Origin: Cristatella mucedo
Lineage: Eukaryota > Bryozoa > Phylactolaemata > Cristatellidae
Length of the DNA: 55,500 bases
NCBI GenBank assembly: GCA_009760855.2
Contig: WPIO01000044.1
Span: forward strand, 804,501 to 860,000
Direction: 5' to 3'
Below are positions 1-33,929 of the stretch, in pieces. The first letter of the stretch is position 1; every line of letters begins with the position of its first letter. Below the pieces are notes generated by a model. It was not told the DNA's origin. It was given only the letters and a program-made list of their open reading frames with translations, and did not search any database. The position numbers and the translations under genes are program-made.

Positions 1-197
1 CACTGCTACGTGGGCATACGACAATACTCATTTGATCACCGGAGAAGTCAGCAGGAAGACAGAGAACTCATAGCAGACCATCTGCAGTTTTCAGGATTGA
101 ACGGCCCTGCATCGGTTGGACAGTCTGCTTATCTTTGAAGCAATATCCTGCACAGTAAGCTGTCAATCACGGCAGATAAGAAAGACAGGATACGTAC

Positions 198-24910
<24,713 letters not shown>

Positions 24911-25310
24911 GGATGCAGAGCGGTCCGGCGGCGGCGCGGCTTATGCTCCTGGTACGCGGAGGTCGAGCGGGGCGGCAACCAGTGCGCAACAACGTGCTTG
25001 GACCGGCAGCGGCCGCTGGCGCTAGCTCGCTACAGCCACCACTCGGCGGTGGACTCGTGCTAACGCCGAAGCCCTCGCCAACGGTCCTAGCGCTGCCGGC
25101 TGGCCGCCACTGCCCCGGCGCAGAGACAGGCAGCCATCACAAGGCCGACAGAGCAATAGATCCAACAGTGGCTTCACGGCGTGCTTGGCCTTCGGTGGCG
25201 GCGGCAGTGACCAGCTGCTGCTGCTACTGCTGCTGCGGCTTCGGAGGGCGTCGGCCGGTGGCGCCGGTAGGAGTGGCAGGGCACGGAACAGGCTTGAAGG
25301 AGAGGCTAAG
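24911..25310 (-). promoter_or_regulatory. CpG-rich block: likely promoter / 5'UTR of the P4-ATPase gene
   Basis: This stretch abuts the proposed start codon and is far richer in G+C and CpG than the surrounding sequence. No TATA box stands out. Several open frames cross it on both strands, but such frames arise by chance in GC-rich DNA and none is recognisable. A bidirectional promoter is possible but no divergent gene is seen. Confidence 0.4.
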
Positions 25311-25970
25311 TGGCCTCTATCGCTTCAAAGCTAAAGGCAGAGATTGCAATTGTTCGGTAACTATTTACAAAACAAAACTATTGGCTGCCCCGACATGGTC
25401 AGTCACAATGCAGCCCCTTATCAAACGCAAACCATTGGTCAAAACAAAGTGGCAACAAACCAGCATGGAAAGCTGGGCCGTGGTACTCCTGAGCTGTTTA
25501 GCCGATCATGCCGGCTGACCGGTCTGGGCAGACAGCTGCTGGTAGATGCAGCCAGCCAGCCAGTAGCCTTGGCGGCCATCGGCTGCCAGGGAACTCCAGC
25601 AATGGCTGGCCAAACATTATGCATAATGCATAGCACATGACGAGGTAGTGTGCACAGAGTGGGGCCTAATAATCAATAATCATGCCTTGATCCTGCTGCC
25701 GCTGCTGCTATTGCTGAAAACGCGAGAGATAATCAGGCGTACAGGAACACGAATTGCTTTCCATTACTAACAGTTTACATGAGATCAGAAGTACTAACAG
25801 CTGCTTATCTGCAGGGCCATTTAGGGTAACGGCTGCCAGCGGTGGCAAGGGCAAAACTAGCATAGAAACCACTGCTGGGTTGCTTGGTCTCCTGCTTTTA
25901 ATAGCTCACGATAGCTGCATCTTAATTTTGAAAACACACGTGTATACACACATGTGTATGCATGTACGTA
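25311..25970. other. Upstream flank of P4-ATPase, no feature recognised
   Basis: A few short open frames are present but none has recognisable content. Composition falls back to the local average after the CpG-rich block. Confidence 0.6.
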
Positions 25971-25974
25971 TGTA

Positions 25975-25999
25975 TTTATGTGTAAATATATATATATTT

Positions 26000-26045
<46 letters not shown>

Positions 26046-26085
26046 AAATATATATATATATATACACACATACATAAATGCATGC
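25975..26085. repeat. (TA)n/(CA)n/(TG)n compound with nested palindromes
   Basis: Alternating runs TGTAAATATATATATATTTACA-like, (CA)n, (TA)n, (TG)n and again TAAATATATATA form nested inverted repeats, so both strands read nearly the same. Confidence 0.85.
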
Positions 26086-26349
26086 ACAAAACGTGTTAGC
26101 AGAGGGCCGACAACCGGATGGACCCGAGCAGTTGCTAACCAGCACTCCAGCAAGAAAAAGCCGAGGCAATTCATAACTGACCACCAGCATGTAGACAGCA
26201 AGGGACAAGATCAAGACATACACACACCGAATGCTTCAAGGCATTGGGGGGATCACTATCAAATCACCATCTAACCGTCAAGCATACTTGCTCAGCACAC
26301 AAACAGATACGAGAGGAAATGCTTTAAAAGCCAGCCTGCTGTGAATTGT

Positions 26350-26462
26350 CTGTCTCTCTCCCTCCCTCTCTCTCTCTCTCTCTCCCTCTCTTGCTCTCTC
26401 TCTCTCTCTCTCTCTCTTGCTCTCTCTCTCTCTCCCCTTCCCTCTCTCTCTCTCTCTCTCTC
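26350..26462 (+). repeat. (CT)n microsatellite, interrupted
   Basis: It is about 110 bp of CT with CCCT and TTGCT interruptions. On the minus strand it is the (GA)n tail of the adjacent repeat copy. Confidence 0.95.
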
Positions 26463-26697
26463 GATAGAACTGAACAATGACACTCGTTCTAAATAGGGGC
26501 CACCTCACACGAAATTTTAGTTTTTTCAGAATCCTGCAGCACCCATAACTTAGAATAGCCACTTGCTGCAAAGCCGATATTTCTTGATCAGCCCACCCAG
26601 CACCTGGCCTGTTGCCTTCCGTGCCCAGGTTCCATCTACAGCAGGTATTAGGTAAGGTCAGTGGTCAGTTAGTAAGTGCTATATATACATCACAAAG
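26463..26697 (-). mobile_element. Unclassified repeat with (GA)n tail, copy 2
   Basis: It is nearly identical to 1971-2206, in the same orientation, and the two copies diverge abruptly at CATCACAAAGA on the high-coordinate side. It lies about 1.5 kb upstream of the P4-ATPase start exon. Confidence 0.65.
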
Positions 26698-27204
26698 AAT
26701 TTAGTTTTAGTGGGTTTGTACCACACAAGCAAAAGCGTGGATAGCCCTACCTACTACAGGCCAGGGATTGATTTTGCCCCAGTAAAAACTGCTACAAGAT
26801 GTTGCACGGCTGCTGATGTGTGTGCCCCCCACCCCGTAGAATTAAGGAAGAGCACAAAAATAGTGGTAAAGCCTTTATGAGCATTGCCCTGTTGAAATGA
26901 AGCAGCATTTTTAGTGGGTTATTCGAGAAAGTTGGCCATAGCTAGACACAGAGCGAGTTGGAATATGACTACTACTGACTCTGTCTACATCGATATGGGC
27001 TCCTATCTGTCCTATTCGTTGATCGGCAGATTCTTGGCATGCAACGGAAGCTGGCCAAGTCAGCAGATCTCACTAAGCTAACAGTAATTAAGACTCTCAG
27101 CAGCTGATTAGCAGTACAGCAGGCAGTAATCAGCCCTAGCCCACCTCCACTGTGCAGTGGGCGACCAGACATCAACTGATAATCTCCGAATAATTCTATC
27201 TATC

Positions 27205-27222
27205 GTGTTTCCCCAAAAATAA
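27205..27222 (+). repeat. Left terminal inverted repeat of pogo-like element
   Basis: GTGTTTCCCCAAAAATAA, preceded by TC and then the TA target site. Confidence 0.9.
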
Positions 27223-28001
27223 ACCCTAGCTTGTTAATCATGCAGAGGGAAATGTAAGCACTGCCCCTAAAATAAGCCCTATTGGCAACCTCTTTATGCA
27301 ACGGAGGAGCAACCTTTGCAGCAGACTTCGGAGAGTTTGGTCACGTGGCACCCAAGGGATACCAAGAGAAGAGGACAGAAGTAGCCGGGACGCGCACACA
27401 GTAGGATCAGAGTACGGTATCAATAGTGGTAAGTACTTTTTTGTTTAACCAAATGCTGATCCAACTGAAACCAGTGATTGTTGGTGAAATAAAATAAATG
27501 TTGGGCAAATGGTGCTTTGCATTGTGTGGGTGAAAACTAGTGAGGATCCATTGCCCACATAATATGGTGCCCCCACATTACGGTATGTGTGTTCACATAT
27601 ACCAGCTTGTTCTGTATTGTGTGGGAGCACTACATATGGTATTCGAGGGCAAACATTGTGAGAACACATTCCACAAATATGTGGGGGCACACATGGGGAT
27701 AGTTATTGTATGTGAGCACAATTTTTTCGGGGGGGGGGGCAATCAAAAGTTTTGCTGGAGAGCTCAGCAATTTCTACTAGTTATACCTGTGGCAACGTTG
27801 GAAAAACAAGCCGGGTCTTGTTGTCTCTTATTGTTTCGTCTCACTTTGATCCCTGTCTCGTTTCGTCTGCCCAACTTTGGCCTCTGGTAACTGTCATCAT
27901 TTTGTTGCCATCCCCCTCGTCTCGTTAGTCTTCAATGATGGCAGTGTATCACTTGATTTAATTGTAGATTAATGAGAATAATATTTTGACTCCTAGACAC
28001 G

Positions 28002-29194
28002 ATGAATGTAAAAAAGAGCTATTCTATCGAGTATAAGAAAGGAATCATGGAGGACTGCCAGGGCAAGAACCTGACGGCTTTCTGTAAAGAGAAGAAGTTG
28101 GATCCCCGAACGGTCCAGAAATGCCGAGCAGAGTACGATGACCTCAGTCAACAGGTGGATGAGGGCAATGGTAGGAATCGGAAGTGTGGATCAGGTCGGC
28201 TTCGGCATTACTTCCTGAGCTGGAAGGCATCATCAGTGAATGGATTGCTGACAGGAGAGCGAAGGCTCCGCTTGTTAGCAGGGCCGACATTCAAGCACTG
28301 CCCTTGCAATGGCACCACAGTTAGAAATATTCACAGAAGAATTCAAGTGCACTGCATTCAAGTTCTTTGTTGATGGCATCGACTTTTCCAAACAACAACT
28401 TTCCAACATGATTTCGATGGCTAAAACTGCTGTGGTTATGGGCCATGTTTCTCATATGACAACTGATTAGAGGGGTGCCATGTCAATTTACGCTCCCTCC
28501 ACTGGTTACAAATATGCACGAGTTACCTGTATTTTGGCGATTCATCTAGGTGGAAAGAAAGCCCCAGTTCTAATCATCAGTAAGGAAAAGAGAGATAAGA
28601 TTGAACATGTTTCAGGCGTTAATGTTCTTGAAACCAGAAAAGCCTGGTACACCCAATCAGTTACAAGGAAGTGGGTCGATTTAAAGCTACCACTTGTTTT
28701 TCGAAGTGGCCAAAGAGGCCTGCTACTCGGGAATTTAGCCAGCACTAACCTCGCTAAAGACATAAAGAACTTCCTTGCAGAGAAAAGAATCGATCAAATA
28801 GTTATTCCTGCTGGAATGATTGCCTATCTTTAGACTCTTGATATTGCAATAAACCAGCCATTCAAGAAACATTTGCACATGGAAATCAATGACTACATTG
28901 AAAATAGAACGAAGAAAAATCAGCGTGGAAACTTTATGAAGCCTGGTCTGAAAAAGGTTGTTACTTGCATGAAGAATGCAAGGGATAAAATCACTGACAG
29001 CTGTTTTGCCAAATGCACCACAGGCAGGCTCCGTGGACAAAAAGTGCTCATCTAAGGAGAGCTCTATTGCTAGACATGAGAGATTGGGGCCAATGGTTCT
29101 ACAGGAGATGTCACAAGAAATTCAGGCAGGAATTGAGGTTTTGGAGATTTATGACGATGTTCCAAAAGAAATTGGCATGACTATATTTGAATAA
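28002..29194 (+). pseudogene. Broken pogo-type transposase (HTH plus DDE domain)
   Basis: It starts with a helix-turn-helix DNA-binding segment (KSYSIEYKKGIMEDC, LTAFCKEKKLDPRTVQ). A frameshift near 28190 moves the next part (LPELEGIISEWIADRRAKA, VSRADIQALALAM) to another frame. After an internal deletion and a stop near 28468, the DDE domain resumes (YARVTCILAIHLGGKKAPVL) and reads on to IDQIVIPAGMIAYL, a stop, then INQPFKKHLHMEINDYIE. The usual second catalytic aspartate in the LLLD motif appears as glycine (LLLGNLASTNL). An acidic tail in yet another frame ends near 29194. It cannot make an active enzyme. Confidence 0.82.
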
Positions 29195-29306
29195 GAATTG
29201 ATTGTTGTACGTAAATAGATCTATATTTTTATACATGAGAAAAATAACACCTCTTCTAAAAATAAGCCCTAATGCAATTTTTGGAGGTAAAATTAATATA
29301 AGACCA

Positions 29307-29324
29307 TTATTTTTGGGGAAACAC
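29307..29324 (-). repeat. Right terminal inverted repeat of pogo-like element
   Basis: This is the exact reverse complement of the left repeat, followed by TG and then the TA target site. The typical pogo terminus CAGTGTTTCCCC is intact here but reads TCGTGTTTCCCC on the left. Confidence 0.9.
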
Positions 29325-29726
29325 TGTAAATTAGCTAAGTGGATTGCTCACGGTCGCATTTCATTAGTCTAGTCTGCAGATTTGGTTGCTTTTAATCATT
29401 CAAACGGTACATAATTTGTAAGGCTCCACGTTGAAAACGCTACAGGTTTAGCACCAAGTCTCCCTAAACACAACTGACTTGCCTACTGTGACATCATGCA
29501 ATGTCGGTGTATGAGTCTGGACACATTCATAATTGAGTGTTCACCAATTTTTTGTGGTTACTGCAACGAATCCTATTATTTGAACTAACTAGATCTAGAA
29601 GGTTTATAATGCTAACAAGCTTGAGCATGCTGCCAGGCTTTGTCTTTCGTGCCCATGGCATCACTAACTTAGTTGACAACTGCTCTAAACTAAAGTGGCA
29701 GTGGGCTGATTTCACAGGCACATTTA

Positions 29727-29860
29727 TATAGCAGGAAGATGAGCCCTAACAGCTATCACTCCTGATTGTAAAAGGAGAATAAACAATCGCCGGCAGCACG
29801 ACTCGAACCCATGACCTGGGTCGTGAAGTGCAAACACCTTGCCCCTAGGTTAACCCCCGA
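29727..29860 (-). mobile_element. SINE-2 copy
   Basis: On the minus strand: GGGCAAGGTGTTTGCACTTC (box A-like), GACCCAGGTCATGGGTTCGA (ending in box B GGGTTCGA), then a GGCGATTGTTTATTCTCC segment and GATAGCTGTTAGGGCTCATC. It lies in intergenic sequence. Confidence 0.7.
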
Positions 29861-30156
29861 TGGGGAGAAGCTCAGCTACCCTACGATAGCAAAGGGAGCT
29901 GCATCAAATCAGGTTCAACCCAGGATACCAGAAGTCACAAACGGGAGAAAAAGTGGATCGTCTAGATGTGTTGCCATCCGGTCTTTAACCGGTTTTCATA
30001 AAATCGCAAAAATGTCTAATCATCAGCTAAGAAGCATGTTTGCCATTGATGGCCGTCGATGAATTCACAGCAGAAGATCCTGGCACCTTACATTTGACCT
30101 TTACCCATGATGAACCTCGAGAAAGCCTTCACGTGGAGATTAGTATGCTAGGAAAC

Positions 30157-30163
30157 ACACACA

Positions 30164-30206
<43 letters not shown>
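30157..30206 (+). repeat. (CA)n microsatellite
   Basis: It is a CA array of about 50 bp. Confidence 0.95.
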
Positions 30207-30211
<5 letters not shown>

Positions 30212-30439
30212 GGGCAAACGTATACTCAGTCTGAAAAAAAATCTTTGCAGTATGGTCGCCACTGTGGGGCTGTAAATTCATTCGGCAATAATATTTTCTA
30301 CGATGTCAGGCGCACTAAAGTTATGCAAAGCACGTAACAGCCCCAAAACGAATGGATGTTACTGGCATGTATGCATTTAGTTTGACGTCACCGAAGCAGT
30401 TACAACTACTAGCGTAAGCAATAAATGCCAGAAAGAATG

Positions 30440-30605
30440 TTAGCTGGTTTAACGGCCTCATTTGTTAAGCAGCAGAAGACCCTTCAAAGCTATCTTCACC
30501 TCTTGCAGTGGACAATAAAGGATCGCCCACTGCAGGACTCGAACCCACGACCTGGGTCGTGAGGTGCAAGCACCTTACCACTTGGGCTAAGAACCAGGGG
30601 CAAGA
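30440..30605 (-). mobile_element. SINE-2 copy, well preserved
   Basis: On the minus strand it has a tRNA-like head with TGGTAAGGTGCTTGCACCTC and GTCGTGGGTTCGAGTCCTGC (clear box B GGTTCGAGTCC), then GGGCGATCCTTTATTGTCCA and a tail ending CAAATGAGGCCGTTAAACC. The first 20 bases fit an RNA polymerase III box A loosely. Confidence 0.75.
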
Positions 30606-30609
30606 GGTG

Positions 30610-31880
30610 TACAGGCAGCTCGTGCTCCATTCCCGTTCACATTGCCTCGTGCCTACATGCTCGCCTTGTGCACCTGCCACAGAGTGGTAAGAGTGGTGGT
30701 CACGTCACGGTTGAGTCAATGGAAGTGAGATTATTGGATTGGCAAACATTCGAGCATGCAGGGAGTGTAATTAGTTAGCACGCAAGAGTGAATAAAATGT
30801 TGTGACAGCAAAGAAAATGGAAGCCATTCGGTTCGGTGAATAATTTCGATGCAGAGAAAAACACAATAAATCGCCTTCGCGAAGGCCAACGATTGCATAT
30901 CGCACGATCATTCAATCGTTCGAAGCAGGCATTTGCCAATTATCACGGCACATCGCTTGCACGTTCTCGAGAACGGACTGCACAGTTCCCTTCGTCTGTT
31001 GCCAGTACTAACGAAGCTGCTCTGCAGTACCTTCTGAGCCAACTGTCAGTTATGCAAAGCTCAGATACTCATAAAATACTGCACGGCACAGTATATAGGG
31101 CAAATCGTCTAAATTCAACAGAATTCCATACATCCGTGATTCCGATAAAAATATACTTCTTACACTGCAATTGGGTTTCAGTACCGTTGGGGCCTGCAGT
31201 TGGGCATAGGTTTGCAGGGAATTTCTCGAATACAGCTGATAACCAGTGGATCACAGTAATTCATTGAACCCTAGGAAAATCGTTCTAACCTGAACTGCAT
31301 CAAGATCAGGCTAATAAAGTAAAGAACTTTGCTTCCCAATCGACCAAAAGGCTTCATAGTTCAAGCATTAGCGTGGCATGTGCAAGGCCCCTGGCTTCAA
31401 TCGTCAGCCTCCCAAAAAAAACTCGGTAGCAATCTTTCACACGGGCAACTGCATTAGCTCTGTCTAAATGCATAACACTGTACCGCTGAGGATTATTTAT
31501 ACATTTAGACAGTTTCAACAGCACAGTCAAACAAGCTCTTAACACCATCATAGCGAAGGGGGTCACATGCAGTAACAGGTTGGTCACCAGTTGCACACAG
31601 GCACAACGTTCACTCGGATCCGCTGTCAGAATTTACTTTCTAATTTAACAAGCACAAAAGAACCAGTAGCTCACAAGACCTACTTTTGAGTGGCCCGTTT
31701 GGCAGAATTATGGACGGATATTGACTGTATGCATGTCCCTATTATGCTTCTAAGGGGAGAAATCCAGCAAGTGCCTGATTGAAGTCTCCGTGCCACTGCC
31801 TCCTAAACACTATGCAGGCCTCCTACATTCTCGAAGATTCACTTCGTTCCACGCTCTCACACGCTCTCTTTACTCGTTGC
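30610..31880. other. Intergenic, no feature recognised
   Basis: One 143-codon frame at 30836-31267 (+) is open and has mixed composition, but I recognise no domain, and no acceptor, donor or neighbouring exon supports it. Confidence 0.55.
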
Positions 31881-32036
31881 TCCGACCAAGGTCAAGGTGC
31901 TCGCCCCGACCAAGGTCAAGGTGCTCGCCCCGACCAAGGTCTGGCCCGAGGTCGTGAGCTCGATCCTCGAGGCATATGTGGAGCACCTGAATAGAGATTA
32001 AGTTCTCTTGGAGCGACATATAAATGAATTGTATTT
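31881..32036 (+). mobile_element. SINE-1 copy with tandemly repeated head segment
   Basis: A 24-bp unit containing GACCAAGGTCAAGGTGCTCG is present twice with a partial third copy (31882-31941), followed by GAGGTCGTGAGCTCGATCC (box B-like) and the SINE-1 tail AGAGATTAAGTTCTCTTGG and CATATAAATGAATT. The head normally contains this unit once. Confidence 0.72.
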
Positions 32037-32042
32037 GTTTTC

Positions 32043-32180
32043 TTCATTTGTATACAGCACCAGCAGAGCCTTAACGGCTATCACCACCACTGACAGTGGA
32101 CAATAAAGGATCGCCCAAAGCAGAAATCGAACCCATGACCTGGGTCGTGATGAGCCAACACCTTACCTATGGGGTAAAGA
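32043..32180 (-). mobile_element. SINE-2 copy, directly adjoining SINE-1
   Basis: Minus strand: TAAGGTGTTGGCTCATCACG, CCCAGGTCATGGGTTCGATT, GGGCGATCCTTTATTGTCCA, GATAGCCGTTAAGGCTCTGC and TGTATACAAATGAAG. It is tail-to-tail with the SINE-1 copy at 31881-32036. Confidence 0.72.
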
Positions 32181-32189
32181 GGGGGTATT

Positions 32190-33080
32190 GTCACGTAACA
32201 ATGGAAAATTTTCAGGGGTGAGGCCCTTTTATTAGTGACTTCCTGCTTAGAACCTCAGACAAAATGTCTGTATAGGAAATCTTCTAACAAGCACGGTGGC
32301 AGTGGGGGAGGTGGAGACTGCTCCGACAGAAAGGCAGAGGCTGCTAAAATAATTTAATCTTTTTTTAAGAACTTGATATGTGTGAGAAAGGAAGCATGCA
32401 AATTGATTAGTAATACCATGCACAATTTAATTAGGCATGCACATGGGCAGAGCAAATGCTGAGAGGAGCAGTTGGGTTATAGCCTCTCTTAAAATGTCGT
32501 CAGTCAGAGAATGTGGTGACAACATTCATGCTTAGGTAGCACACGGACTGAAGAGATGTTCTCAAGAGGATTTGAGATGTGTTCATGGCACAGCTAATCA
32601 TCCGAAGCCATAGGAGCACTGGACGGAACAGGTTGCCTAATTATGAAATATAGTCCAAAGGGGGGCCGTGGCTATTGCTGAAACACACGAGCAGGTGGTA
32701 CTGTCTTATACTGTGCTAGAAATACCGATTAATGACGACCCGTGACTTAAAATGGGAGGGGGGGGGTGATGAAAATGCAAACGAAATAACTCAAGGTTTA
32801 CTTAAAACCACTGCAGTGGCCCTATCGTGCAGCGGGTGAATAAGTGGGACGACCCAGCAACCCAGCTGTAGACAGCTGATACCGACCCAAGCTACCATTC
32901 CTGGCTTGCAGCAAGCATGGCACAACCGCGACTACACGACCACTGCTGCTAGAAATGACTAGATCAAGCCATTAAGCAGAAAACGTAACATTCTCCCAAC
33001 CACAAGCTAGCCTAGTTCTCCACACCCATGTAGCATAAGGGGATCTCGTGGCAGATATGGGTAGGGGAGTCAAGGACAGT
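32190..33080. other. Intergenic, no feature recognised
   Basis: It contains a 9-base G run at 32758-32766 and otherwise unremarkable sequence. Confidence 0.6.
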
Positions 33081-33082
33081 AA

Positions 33083-33925
33083 TAATAAAAATAATAATAA
33101 TGTACTTAATAAAGCGCCCTCAGAGAATTTAATCTCTCTCTAGGTGCTTTACATTTGCTGCAAATGGAAATGCAATTGAATGGTAAGTAAAATCATGCTT
33201 GAAAAACAAACAAAATGAATAACATGGTTAGGGGTGACATGCACAGGGTCAGCATGCAAATGTGGTTAGTGGCAGCACGCACAGTGTCAGCATGCATAAG
33301 CACATCAAGGACGAATCACAGGGACCCACTAAATGCTGTCCTAAATAGGTGTGTTTTTAAGTTCCTTTTAAATGTAGTCAGGTCAGGGGATGTTCTGACG
33401 CAGGTCGGGAGGGAGTTCCAGGCTTTGGGAGCATACGAACTAAATGCACGGTCTCCAAAGGATTTAAGGTTTGTACGAGGTATTTGTAGACTGTTGGACC
33501 CCGAAAAGCGGGTGGTACGATGCTTGGCCTGATGGGGTAGTATATCTGAAAGATAGGCTGGAGCCATAGAATGAAGGGACCTAAAAGTGAGCGACAAAAC
33601 CTTGAAGTCAATCCGTTGCTTGACTGGTAGCCGGTGCAGGTCGGCGAGAAGTGGAGTAATGTGGCAACTGCGACGCTCACGACAGACAAGCCTAGCTGCA
33701 GAGTTTTGCACCAGCTGCAATCGCCTGATCGCACATGCTGGTAGACCAGTGAGCAGTGAGTTGCAGAAGTCGAGACGAGATGTCACGAATGCATGGACCA
33801 ACTTAGACGTGGTATCCTTATCTAAACAAGCCCGAATTTTTAAATGTTATGAAGCTGAAAATAGGCAGATTTGACTGTGGAGCTGATATGGTCGTCTAAC
33901 GAGAGGTCGCTTTGGAATATGACAG
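33083..33925 (-). mobile_element. LINE-A, 5'-truncated copy with intact C-terminal frame and 3' tail
   Basis: This is the best-preserved LINE-A 3' end. The minus-strand frame 33801-33316 is open for 161 codons: AFVTSRLDFCNSLLTGLP, LQLVQNSAARLVCRERRSCH, RIDFKVLSLTFRSLHSMAP, RTNLKSFGDRAFSSYAPKAW, NSLPTCVRTSPDLTTFKRNL, then a stop. Upstream, decayed VIFQSDLSLDDHISSTVKSA is readable to about 33925. A 3' UTR of about 200 bp follows, ending GCACCTAGAGAGAGATTAAA, TTCTCTGAGGGCGCTTTATT and (ATT)n at 33083. Confidence 0.88.
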
Positions 33926-33929
33926 TGAA

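Larger units (their letters stand above)
27203..29326 (+). mobile_element. pogo-like (Tc1/mariner superfamily) DNA transposon, defective
   Basis: The element is 2124 bp. It has 18-bp perfect terminal inverted repeats (GTGTTTCCCCAAAAATAA at 27205-27222, mirrored at 29307-29324), two more terminal bases on each side, and TA target duplications at 27201-27202 and 29327-29328. The subterminal motif AAATAAGCCCT is repeated near both ends (27267-27280 and 29256-29270). It encodes a broken pogo-type transposase in the + orientation. Confidence 0.88.

Noticed and set aside
1-197. Possible further flippase exon after GTGCAG near 153 (DIASKISRLSNR...)
   Set aside because: It meets a stop within 20 codons with no good donor before it, and does not resemble the expected downstream region of ATP8B proteins.
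24913-25518. 201-codon + strand frame overlapping the flippase start region
   Set aside because: It lies in GC-rich DNA where frames stay open by chance, is rich in A, G, R and C, resembles no known protein, and overlaps the proposed promoter on the other strand.
33587-33874. + strand frame antisense to LINE-A, and a similar minus frame at 40358-40576
   Set aside because: Both are mirror-strand frames of the LINE-A polymerase region.
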